Assembly (NCBI RefSeq): GCF_947507565.1
Contig: NC_089188.1
Coordinates: 1,488,001-1,552,000 of the forward strand
Length of the DNA: 64,000 nucleotides
Direction: 5' to 3'
DNA from: Oscarella lobularis
Lineage: Eukaryota; Porifera; Homoscleromorpha; Homosclerophorida; Oscarellidae
Positions 50,552 through 61,400 of the stretch are shown one piece after another. A program made the translations under genes and the position numbers. Each line of letters starts with the position of its first letter. The first letter of the stretch is position 1. A model generated the notes under the pieces. The model searched no databases. It saw only the letters and a list, made by a program, of their open reading frames with translations, and had not been told where the DNA came from.

Positions 50552-53287
50552 ATGAATGGTCTCCTAGTCACGATCGTTGCTTGCGCCTGCATTGCACTTG
50601 CTGCTGGAGCCATAACGCCGAGCGCTTCCCTAATCAACAAATACACGTCCCACTTGAGCTTGGACGACAACGAAAACTACTGGCTCTTTTGGAGCATCGA
50701 TGATGGAGCGGGAGACATATTATTTGCAGTGCAAGCCAACACAGCCGGCTGGGTTGGATTTGGACTGTCTCCTAACGGCCGAATGCCCAATTCAGACATC
50801 GTAACAGGATGGGTAAATGACAACGGAGACGCTTTTCTTCAGGTATGCATCCAAACCCACGCCTTTTTGAATTGGGTGTGGTCTCTGGCAACGTGATTGA
50901 GAGTGTAGGATCGTTTTTCCACTGGCAAATTTCTTCCGTCCGACGCCGAAAGTCAAGACGTCGAATTGGTGGCGGCATCCGAGACCAATCAAGTGACGAC
51001 GCTCGAATTCAAGCGCAAAGTCAAAGCGTGCGACGCAAAAGACAGATCGATCGATGTAAAATAAACAGTTCCCGTTTCTGCTTGTTTTGACAACCGTCTC
51101 GCTTCCAGGTGGGCACTTCCCGGGTTATCTGGTCGTACAATCCAAATGACCCTCAAAACGATTCTCCAAGTGCCTTGCAGCAGCACACAGTGATGGGATG
51201 GCGAAGCGTCAACTTGCTCTACGGAGCCTCCAAGGCCCCCAAAGTCCCTTTCCCCGATGACGTGCAGGAAGTCACTGTTCGTGTCGGCAATGTAAACACA
51301 TAGATTGTACTGAAAAGCTTCTCAAAATGAGCGAGTTTGTAGGTACGCGTGCCCACGAATGAGACGACCTATTGGTGCAGCAACTTCACTCTGCCCGCAA
51401 TTCCAGGCGGTGCCGACATTGTTGGGGTGAGTAAAAACTGCATGCCTGTGAAATTGAGACGTTTGGTAATTCGCGTTCTTCTGCAGTTCGCTCCCGTCGT
51501 GACGCCCGGAAATGAAGGAATTGTTCATCATATTCTCGTTTATCAGTGCTTCAATAAGACCGGCTTTAATTTGGGTCACGATGGCGCGTGCGACGCAAAT
51601 ATGCCTGACGAAGTGTCCAATTGCCAGGGAACGGCTCCCGTCGCTGCGTGGGCCATTGGAGGAACTGTAAGACAGAGTTTCTCAATTAGCAGAGATTCAA
51701 TCACTTATATGAGGTCCTTTAGGAAGTCCGGTTTCCAGCTGATGTCGGATATCCGTTTAGCGGAGATACCACCTTGCACTCAGTCGTCATCGAAATGCAC
51801 TATGACAATCCGCAGGGAAAGCAAAGTAAGACTAAACAACGAATTTCGAATTACCATTTGAGCGATTGCCTTCTTTACTTTAATTAATTAATTTAAGATG
51901 TCATTGACAGTTCCGGTATCAAGTTGTACTACACGACGACAAAGCGCAAAAATGAAGCGACAATACTGCAAATTGGTCACTTCGTCGATTCGTTGTCTCT
52001 TCTTTTGCCTAAGGGTCAAAAGAACATAGTGACAAGAAATCTCTGCCCAGCAGAATGCACCCAAAACGTACAAAAACTGCTCGGCTTTTTTCAGACCTAT
52101 ACTCATGTGGCTACAGGGAATGCCAAACGGCGGAATCAATGCATTTGGTATCACGCTTCACGCGCACACCGCCGGTATACGAGATCAAAATGTAGCGATA
52201 AATTATTTGGTACATTGTTGTCGGCAGGAACTGCGATGAAACTTCGACACATACGCAACGGCAAGCAACTTCCCTACTTAGACAGAAACGATCATTATGA
52301 TTTCAACTATCAGGTATCTTACCCTTAGACAAAATTAATTGGCTAACGCTTTAGTTTACAGGATATGATTTTTCCAGCTCAACCCGTCAAAATCCTCCCT
52401 GTCAGTATAACGCCTATGATTCCGCTTAATTAATATCTCTCTTTCTCCCACGGTTTAGGGAGATATATTGGAGATGGTTTGCAACTACAGAACAGAGGGT
52501 CGCACAAAGGTCACCATTGTGAGTCTCGTTGTGAAATGTATCTTGAGCATACTAAAACGAAACCTGAATGTCATCGTGCACAGGGCGGCGAGGGAACGCA
52601 AGATGAAATGTGTCTTGCCTTTGTGCTTGTGTATCCGGTTCCAAGGTTGACCGTGTGTCTCAGTCAAATACCGGGAGCCGAACTACGGACGTTTCTTACC
52701 GAAGCATTTACGTATGTATTGCAAAAACGTGTGCTCACAAAATAAATGCGTCATTTTTTGCAGCAAGAAATGGGCTACCCCCCACACAGGCGACCATCAG
52801 TATCAGCTCGTACAAGGTCTAAACAACATGGATTTATCTAATCCTCCCGCTGCCGGCGATGCATACTACGCATTTTGGAATACGACAAAAAGAACTGCGT
52901 TCTGTCTCGACAAAGATGGAGGGCTCATAGCGGTGAGTGCAAGACCACATTAGGAACTAAAGTAACTTCTAGTAATGTGTACAGGGAGGAGATTATACCT
53001 TGCCCTCGTACGTTCCCCTCGCTCCAGAGCCGCCACCCGTCTGTTCTACATCAGCTCCTTCTAGTACAGGACGTACTCCTTCTAGTACAGGACGTACTAG
53101 TGCAGGACCTGCGCGGCCTACTAGTGCAGGACCTGCGCGGCCTACTAGTGCAGGACCTGCGCGGCCTACTAGTGCAGGACCTGCGCGGCCTACTAGTGCA
53201 GGACCTGCTCGGCCTACTAGTGCAGGATACAAAAACGTTTTTTCGGCGTTTTCACTTTTGATGAGCGTCATTGTGCTTGTTTCCTAG
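50552..53287 (+). CDS. DOMON/copper type II monooxygenase, tandem copy 3 (MOXD1-like)
   Basis: Same architecture as the two upstream copies. The ATG at 50552 gives MNGLLVTIVACACIALAAGA; a longer open frame begins at 50525 (MTSALLIFN...) but the signal peptide and the CRE position favour 50552. DOMON is NYWLFWSIDDGAGD..GWVGFGLSPNGRMPN. Copper ligands are in GIVHHILVYQCF, VVIEMHYDNPQ, LHAHTAG and DEMCLAFVLVYP. The C-terminal stalk is expanded by a coding minisatellite giving five TSAGPARP repeats after two SSTGRTP-like repeats. A hydrophobic end, FSLLMSVIVLVS, follows. The longer stalk would hold the catalytic part farther from the membrane if the end is a GPI signal. Confidence 0.93.
53056..53224. 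repeat. Coding minisatellite in the stalk of copy 3
   Basis: Two 21-bp units with CTAGTACAGGACGTACT are followed by five 24-bp units with ACTAGTGCAGGACC and GCGCGGCCT, at 53096-53215. Each 24-bp unit adds eight residues in frame. Copies 1 and 2 lack the expansion, so it arose after the last gene duplication. Confidence 0.92.
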
Positions 53288-53422
53288 TATTAACTAGTCA
53301 ACGAGATTTTTGACGTTGTTTCGCTTGCATGTTACTGCGTGTGCGTCTGTATTGCGTTTTTCGACTGCTGAATGCGTGTGACATCGTTCACTCTGTAGCT
53401 TATAACTGTCCACTCTCCGTCC

Positions 53423-54955
53423 TCATATATGATACCCCTTTACCATCGTTTCCAAACGGTCTATGAATGCCGCCTCTTCTTCAGCCGTAGATTTAGACCA
53501 CGCCAAAGGCAAATGCTCTGCCACGGCGCGACGATCTAACACAGCGCAAACTCTGTCGCGCGCAGTGTCAGAGGACATACTTACCACAGTAGAATTTTCC
53601 GTTTCCATCTTCTGGAATCTCTTTCGACAATGCGAGCCAAATTATAGTATCAGCTCCCTGGGAAAAGCATAGCATTTGGAAGAAATTTTCGAAATAGCTT
53701 ACCTGCTCAACGCTTCTGAATTTCTCGTGAAAACGATTATAGAAGCTCGGCATCGACGTCTCGACCCCAGGCGTGTCAGCCCATCCTTGAGAATGAAATA
53801 ATCAAAAGGCCCTTTTCCCCCAGTGACAAAATATACCTGGATGCATGCTGTAGAACCTGACATGGGTTTCCTCTGATAAATTCTTGGCAAAGTGGTGCGT
53901 CATTACAACCTGCTGTCTCTGCAAAAGTAAGGAAAAATGTAGCAGGGAATGGGAGGTGCCTCGCTCAGAGTGTTCCACTTTGGTTTGTGCGTATGCCATT
54001 GTTCCATCAAATGGATTCATCTGCTCAAGCTGAAGATCTTTCAGGTCTAGCTTGTGAGTTAGCATTCCTCCCGAAGATACAATCACCTTAGAGAGTTAAT
54101 TAACTAAACTATTCTAAAATCTAGTTTCTCTTTGCTAGAACGCACCACTCTAGAGTCGTCTGCTTGGGACAAAATAGGCAACATGAGCTTGGTGAGAAGA
54201 TACGTGCCTAAGAATTCTAAGTATTCAAAGTAGAACTTTTTCCAGTTCCTCCTTTATCAACCTAGGGTGTTTGTAGCAAATGTTTTCTCGTATCCTTTAG
54301 CTGTCAACTCTTTTTTCGCCAGCATGGCTCCAGCATTATTGATCTTTATCAACAAAGTCATGCCCACTGATGATAGCTGTCAGTCTGCTTACTAAAACGT
54401 GAGCAACATGACCGCCTTGCTGAAACGCTCTACAAAATGTTTCCACTGATTCAAGATCTGACATGTCGGCCAGATGAAGGTATATTTTCTAAATCGAAAT
54501 ATAGATTTTACTATTGTTATGTGGATGCAACTGACTTCATTGCCAGAAGCATCTTTCAGCTCTTTCTGTGCTGCTTCGCCTCGTTCTCGGCTACGACACA
54601 CCATGTGAACACTTGCACCTGAAGAATTCTGACGTTGATGTATAGGTATCTGAAAATCGATTTATTTTGCCTCGTTTGGCCAAATCAAGAGCCACGTGCT
54701 TTCCCAGGCCACTGTTGGCTCCAGTCACGACAAAAGAACGCCTGAAGACAATATCAGGCTTTCGTTTGAGTGTTCGCTACACTCTCACTGAGAAACGTCG
54801 ACCGATAACGCCGTCTCCGTGAAAGAACGTGCCGCTTTTTCGTAACCGCTCCTGCAAGAGCTTGGAGCTTCGAATCAATAGACAAGAGTAACTATGTACT
54901 TTGTAAATTCTTTCAATCCTTTGAAAAAGAATGCTGTTTTCCTATAAAGCGTCAT
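53423..54955 (-). CDS. DHRS12: DHRS12-type short-chain dehydrogenase/reductase
   Basis: Multi-exon SDR gene. The ATG at 54955 gives MTLYRKTAFFFKGLKEFTK, joined to SGYEKAARSF, as in the N-terminus of DHRS12. The Rossmann nucleotide loop is VVTGANSGLGKHVALDLAKRG. VHMVCRSRERGEAAQKEL follows, then LTAKGYEKTFATNTLG, VVIVSSGGMLTHKLDL, and FDGTMAYAQTKVEQVV with the Tyr-x-x-x-Lys catalytic pair (YAQTK). Next come VRFYSMHPGWADTPGV and QGADTIIWLALS. The C-terminus is HLPLAWSKSTAEEEAAFIDR. All SDR catalytic residues are present. The substrate of DHRS12 is not established. It converges with monooxygenase copy 3 (135 bp between stops) and diverges from LRRC63 (90 bp between starts). Confidence 0.93.
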
Positions 54956-55045
54956 TCTTGGCGGCGAAGTGTGACCACAGGCGTGACTTCGCTATTGTAC
55001 GGGCGCTCTAACATATCAACCAGCGTTGCGAGGCAACGACTTGCT

Positions 55046-57096
55046 ATGGCCGAAAAACGGCTGGTTCTACTACGAAAACCGCTTCCTCCGATCCCGTCTC
55101 AGCGCCCACCGCAACCGATATGCTCTCCCACCGATACTTCCGTAGCGAACACGAGAATGAGCCCCCGTTCGAGGCCTCGACCTTCCACGTGGAATACGAG
55201 CCAAATAAGCGCTTCGACGACGCCTCTCGTGCTTCCGAGGAAACCAAGGGGACCAGCTCCGCTGACTTCGACAGTTCCATCGAAACCTATCAACCAGAAT
55301 CTGACTCTAGCGGTTGTTTTGTCGCGAGACCGACATTCAGGTCTACCGCCACCGCCGCTATTTTCCTTAAATGACTTTCAAGAGGCGGCCGTCACCGCTC
55401 ACTATCAGTGGAAGTCTCGCGGAGGGGATCACGCACCGCAGAAGGCGACGATCTCTCGGGAAAATTACGAGAAAATGACGAGTTGGTTTTCGACGCACGT
55501 TCCAAGGCAAGACAAGATTAACAAGCAAACAATAGCAGGTAAGATACGAACACGAGCAATTGATAAAAACTGGCTAGCTGCTACAGCTGACAACGCACCT
55601 GAAAAAGTCAATCGCAGGCCAAAGCATCAGATCCTTTTAGGTAAGGAAAGAGGCTAGTAGACGCAGTAGATATCCTTTTTTATTGATTAGAAATGAGAGC
55701 TATGCTCAACGAGGCTATGAATGAGGCTCTGTCTCAGTCTGATGACGAAAGTAGTGTCGTTGAATCAAGGCAGTACGCTCCGCTGTTTTGTTTCTCTTAC
55801 GTTGTAGTGTAGATTGATTGTATAGGCTTATTCCTGTGTGTCCAACCAGTGATGCTGTTTTTAAGACGTCTACGTCTAAATACTTTTTAGGAGAGGGCCG
55901 TAGTACATCTCCATTTGGTGAGAAAGGGGAGAAATTTGTGGGTAGTGAATCTAAATTAATTGGTTAAGATTCTAAATTTGATCCTATTGGGATCGCTGAG
56001 GCGGCTGTTTTAAATTGCATGCTATCAGGAGGAACTGATCTCGTACTAAAGGTAAATTGTAAGACTTACGTTATCTTACTAATTCCTTTTGGTATGTGCA
56101 TTAGGCTCATTTTCTGCAGTCTTTGCCGGATTTAGATTCTCTGAGATTTACCCTTCTGGACCTAAATCTATCTTTCAATGAACTCAGGGTATATTTTTTT
56201 GTGAGAGAAGCATCTAATAAAATGGATGTCTCTTGTGAAGGATTTTCCTATGGAGATCCTAGTTCTGACGAATTTGAAGTCTCTAAAACTAAGAAATAAT
56301 CCTATTGCTGAAATACCAGACGCAATCAGTGAACTGCGATCTTTGGAGACGCTATGCATCTCTTTCAATGTATTGCTTTCATTGCCAGCTGGGTCTGTTG
56401 CAAAACAAGATAACTCTATACATTTGAGAGCGGTCTCTCTACAGGCTCTATGATCTTTCTCTTTTGACCGACTTGGACGTCTCGTACAACAGACTAAGCT
56501 TTTTATCAAATGACATAAGAAAATTGAGGCAAGAAAATGAAGCCGGGATTAGATACGTTATTTCTAACTCGTTCGTTTTAGTTTGCTAAGAAGTTTTAAC
56601 GCAGAAGGAAATCAATTGGCGGGACTTCCCTGTGGAATGCTTCACCTATCAAACATCCGTCAGCTACAGGTAGCCAATAACTTCATGCATCCCCTCTTCT
56701 GGGCAGAAAACATAGTAAATCAGCCTCAGGTAGAGAAAAGAAATTATCTAGTTATAAAAAACGATATCCCCTCCCCCTCCTAGCGTCTAATGGACTTGGC
56801 TTCAATGTGTCTGGTTCAGAATGAAGTGCATCTGGTGTACGGTTCAAATTTGCCTTTGGAAATCAAGGAACTTATGAAATGGTAGTCTCTCTTATTTACG
56901 TGGAATTACGCGTGTGATCTAGTGCACTCTTTCCTCTAGCGCATCCGTTTGTGACTGTTGCGGGGGGCCCAAATTTGGAGAAGGATTGCGATGCGTCTCG
57001 TCGTTTCCAGAACCAAGGTTCGGTATTCGAAATTTGCCATTTATTTTCAGTTCATGCTCAGTTCAATGCCGGAAAAAATTCTTAAAATGTCAATAA
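55046..57096 (+). CDS. LRRC63: Leucine-rich repeat protein, LRRC63-like
   Basis: Multi-exon gene. A proline-rich, basic N-terminal part (MAEKRLVLLRKPLPPIP) is followed by FQEAAVTAHYQWKSRGGDH and a small conserved patch MTSWFSTHVPRQDKINKQTI. About six LRRs follow, for example LLDLNLSFNEL, LTNLKSLKLRNNPIAEIP, LSLLTDLDVSYNRLSFLS and LRSFNAEGNQLAGLP. The C-terminal block NNFMHPLFWAENIVNQPQ, SMCLVQNEVHL and CDCCGGPKFGEGLRCV ends CSVQCRKKFLKCQ; paired cysteines suggest metal binding. This C-terminus is what points to LRRC63, a poorly studied animal protein. The upstream reading from 54971 begins with GTG and is less likely. The stop at 57094-57096 is 4 bp from the CRPPA stop on the other strand. 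Confidence 0.8.
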
Positions 57097-57100
57097 ATAA

Positions 57101-58298
57101 TTAGACAATAAAGATCTGCCCAGCTAAAACTCTGTCGTCATCCATGCTTAGAACATGCGATAGAACTTTGGTAAATTTTTCCACAGAATTGATTCTGAGT
57201 GAGCCGCCGTCAACTTGGCGACATTGACATACTAATCCATAAACGGGAATCTCATTATGAATCAGCAGTAAGTCTCTAAGCCAATCGAAACTGCATCTAA
57301 AATCGGAGACAGTCGAGAGCTTGATCAAAATGAACTTCCTAGCGCGCTTCTCCTTTTCAGCCTTAGTAAAATCGAACGTCTCAATGTGAGTCCCACTGAC
57401 AACAATGGCATCCCAATCGCCCGAAATAGGCCCGGCATAGTTTCTACATTCCACGCCAGCAGGCAAACCCTCTCTCACCCCATCCACCAAATCGCTGCCA
57501 ATAGCCAAGACTCTCGTCTGAGCTCTCTCCCTAATAATCATTTCGGCAAGACACAAGTCCCTTTGATAGGTGATCTATAGAACAAAATCATCACGTGACG
57601 TCACTTCTAATAACGATTAACAAAACAATCAATAGGCATCGATTTATTGAACTGACCTTCCACAGGTTCTCGGGCCCTTCAAAAAGACGCGCTCGCACTT
57701 GACAGTACTTATGCACGAGATGAAGACACTCGGTCCCGTATTCCAAATCGTAGTCGTCGCTCGCCTCGTAGGCGCGACAGACGAGATCGTAGCGAAATCC
57801 CTGCGGCATTTCGCTCGCCCGATGCTTCGAGCGATCGAGCGCCCGATCGAGAAATCCGCTCGAATCGGGCGCGACGATCGTCGAGACGAGCGGACGCGTC
57901 GCGCCCGACGCGCCGTGCTTCCACGCGAGACGCGCGCACGTTTCGATCGTTTCGACGTCGACGAACGGTCGAACGGCGTCGTGAACGATCGCGACGTCGG
58001 GCGGATCGTTTGCGAGCGTGCGAAGGCCGCTCCAGATCGATCGGTGGCGCGATTCGGCGCCGCATTCCACGCGCAGCTTGGGACCGCAGTGTGCGGCCAA
58101 GTGGGCGCGGCATTGATCCAGTCGAGACGCCGGCACGGTGACAACGACGGCGTCGATCCAATGGATCGCCTCGAAGGCGTTTATCGCGTGGCAGACGAGC
58201 GGCTTGTTGCGCAGATCGACGAACTGCTTCGGTTCGATCATTTTCATGCGAGAGCCGATCCCGGCGGCGGGAAGAACGACCGATACGCGAAATTCCAT
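57101..58298 (-). CDS. CRPPA: CRPPA/ISPD, CDP-ribitol pyrophosphorylase
   Basis: Two exons (58298-57657 and 57574-57101) encode 371 residues. CRPPA makes CDP-ribitol from CTP and ribitol 5-phosphate for O-mannosyl glycan extension on alpha-dystroglycan. The cytidylyltransferase domain has VVLPAAGIGSRM at the start, PKQFVDLRNKPL, ESRHRSIWSGLRTL, VAIVHDAVRPFVDVETI, GATRPLVSTIV and RHRASEMPQGFRYDL. Then come SDDYDLEYGTECLHL and LWKITYQRDLCLAEMIIRER. The C-terminal part (GDWDAIVVSGTHIETFDF, GLVCQCRQ, VLAGQIFIV) is the ISPD-specific domain, shorter than in human (about 450 residues in total). Catalytic lysines and arginines of the family appear kept. The intron between the exons holds TGACGTCA at 57596-57603. 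The start is 106 bp from the UNC80 start. Confidence 0.96.
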
Positions 58299-58404
58299 TG
58301 CGACAACATCCGGGAGGCGGGAAGAATCACAGTTTACGCAAGCGCAAGGGAAGAGATCGCGTACTGGGCTGTAACGACGCCAATCAATCAAGCCTTTGCC
58401 CGCA
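58299..58404. promoter_or_regulatory. Divergent promoter region CRPPA / UNC80
   Basis: Only 106 bp separate the two ATG codons. No TATA box or clear factor site is visible. An in-frame second ATG in UNC80 lies at 58423, so the exact UNC80 start could be either. Confidence 0.5.
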
Positions 58405-61400
58405 ATGGACCAAGGCAGGGCAATGAGCAAGCGTCTGGCGACGGCGCGTCAACATTCGCCCGTTTTTCCCTTCCTTCCCATTCGCTATCAAACGTTTCTC
58501 TGGGAACAAGCCAAGTAGGAGCCAAGAGCATCGATCGCGAAGACCTAGTAGGAAAGCGATTTCCTTTCCAGATGTTTCCAGAGGCTCAAACAGGACGCGA
58601 CGGCATCGAACCTCTCCAAAGCCGAACTCGCCTGCTCGGTACAATGCCCGTAAACGCCCCGTAACTCATGCAGCCCCCTACGAGTTTCAGTTTTTTTTCT
58701 TTGGTTCGTCACTGCCGTAAAAGTAAACACACCGTAATCGCACACCTTGAAAAAAAATCTCACTTCCGCAAACGCATCAACGCCCCTTTTCGAACATAAG
58801 CGTTGCTAATGGAATGCGTATACAAAAAATAAATCTCACACATGTATATAAATAAGCGTAGTCCGGTAGAATGACACGTTCCTTTATAGTCGCTCGCCGG
58901 CCTAATACGCGAAGGCAAGAGCCACGCGGAACTCGACCTCGGCGACATATCGGAAAAGGATCTAATCGAAGCGGCGCTTCCCTACGTCGCACTCGGCTGC
59001 TCGGCGGTCCTTCCGCGTCGTCCGTTGGGCAATCGTCTCTCGCCGGGCGCCATCAAACTCCTCTCGACTCTCCATTGGATTCTCGTCGAATCGCATCAGA
59101 TGACGACGACGTCGTTCTCTCGCTTTCACTTCTACGCCGTCGACGCGTTCGTTCGCGACATCATTCCGTGCGTCGATTGGATATATCCCGAAAGCGATCT
59201 CGTCGGAAATTTGAGAATGGGAGCCGGACCGCTGTGGGAACGTTTGAAGCAGAATCTCGCTCCGGACGTGCCTCAATTGACGTACGAGTATCAGTGCGCC
59301 GATTTCGCTCCCTCGTCGCCCGGCAGCGGCATCGGCACGGAAAAGGTCAGCGTGTTCGATATAGCCGTCGTACGATCGTTGGCCGCGGAGAATTGGTCGG
59401 ACGAGGCGATGCTGTGGGGCTTGAAGTATCTGAGAAAGAAAATCACGGCGCGGAAATTGCAATCAGTCGACGCGGACAACGATAATCGCAGTAGCAAAAG
59501 ACGCGACAACTTCAAAAGTCTTCCTACGTTCAGCAGTTTGGATAGAAGATTCGAAGGTCTTCAGTCCGAGAAACATATCGATTTATCGTATTATCTATCC
59601 ATGGATTCGCGTCTCAACATATCGTCCGTTTTCGACGCGTTGGCCAGCTGCCTACGAAATTCGGCCAGTCGGACGACGTTGAAAGCGTGCGTTCTCGAAG
59701 CGATGCTCTGTCTCGTCAACGTCTGTCTCAAGGAGATCTTCGAAGGGGACGCCAAGGTCGTCGGACCGTTGCAGCATTCGGTCAGCTCGACCGAAGGAAA
59801 GGAGACGTTCTTCGAGAAGTCTCTCGCTCTCGTCTTTCACTTCAGTCGTCGTTTGGGATGCGCCGAAGGCGGCTGCACGTATGGGATCAAGGGCAAGCTC
59901 GGCCAGCAGTTGCACGCGATACGATGGGAATGTCTCGCTATACTCGCGCGCTATGATCCGGCGGCGTTCAAGAAGCAAGTCCAGGCGTTTCTCGTATTGA
60001 TTCCCATACCCGAAGTGATGATAACGCTTCATCGGCTCTACTGCTACTGCTGCATCGGCTACGACATGTTCATTCGCGTCTGCGTCAACGCGATGGCGGG
60101 GAAGTCGTCGTCGCAGGAGACCGTCGAAGCGAGCACGGAGGATCTGCGACGAATCGGCCTGTCGCAGCTGAACGTGACCGTCGCGACGAACGGTAAGGAC
60201 GTCGAGACGTTTTTCACGGAAGCGATCATCAAGACGTTGGTGGAGAGACTCACCGGAGAGGATCTAACGAGCCAGCCTAATATGGTAATAATATACGAAC
60301 GCGTTTTTTTTCCTACTCGACAATTCGTATTTTCATTACAGTACATTTCTCATCAAGTGTGCCTGCTCATGGAATATCTCAACGTTCATCACGAAAGTCT
60401 TCTTCGACGCGTCGCCTTTTCCGCTCTCATCGGCTCTCGTCTCGCCAAGCGCGAAAGGGGAACGTCTGTTTTCGATGCCGCCGTTAACGGCTATGACGAC
60501 GACGACGACGACACGTGCTCTCTCAACGAAGTCAATTCCACTCCTAATCATCAAAGTTCTTTTCCTCCCAAAGTTATTCCTCCTAAAAAGAAGCGTTTTC
60601 TGCCGCACTTTCGTCGATCGACGACTGGAAAAGTGCCTTCGATGGCGTCAAGTCAAGTTGGCAGTAAGGATTTGAGTCAGCAGAGATCGACGTCGCGGAA
60701 GAAGTTGCAACGAACGGTCAGCTTCGGGGAAGTCGATCTCCTTCGAGGAATCGATCTGCCCGCAATGCGATACAACGTGCAGCAGTTTGCGCTGCTTTTG
60801 TCCTGCACCGAGCTCGGCACGCTGCCGAGTCCCAACGCCCTCGCCGCTACTTTAGAAATAGTAAAACTGGGAATTTATGTAATTGGAAAAAAATTAGTCG
60901 CTGTTGTGTAGAACGCTCCCGTTTTGTCTCGAGTGGCGTTGCTGTTCGAATGCGCGTTGTTGGTCCAGCAATGTCGAGCGGGAAACTGGCCCGTTTGGAT
61001 GCTTGCGAACTCGATGAAAAGCATTGGACTCGCCGTGAGCATCTGGCATTGGGGCGTAGCAATAGGAAATAAATTGGAAGAGATCATGAAGAAAGAAGAA
61101 CGATTCCCGACCGTAGTAAGTCAACAACAGAAAATATGAAAAACAAAAAAAACCAACCCCGTCTATTTTAGAAGCAGTTTGGTCACAGTCTCGGGGATTA
61201 CTGCCCACTTCCGACGCCCTCGGACGATCAAGGAGGCAAGTGTCGCGTACGTGCTCATAAAAAAAATCCCCCAATCTGATTTAGACGATGAAACGTGCCC
61301 GTTTGCTCTCAAAATGTTCGCTTGTCAACTTCTCCTCGAAATCACCGCCTTCCTTCGCGAATGTCCTCGACCGATCACGCGCCATCAAATCAAATCGAGC

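Noticed and set aside
57699-58664. 321-codon plus-strand frame over CRPPA
   Set aside because: It is antisense to the conserved CRPPA domain and runs into the real UNC80 first exons in a different frame; arginine-rich shadow composition.
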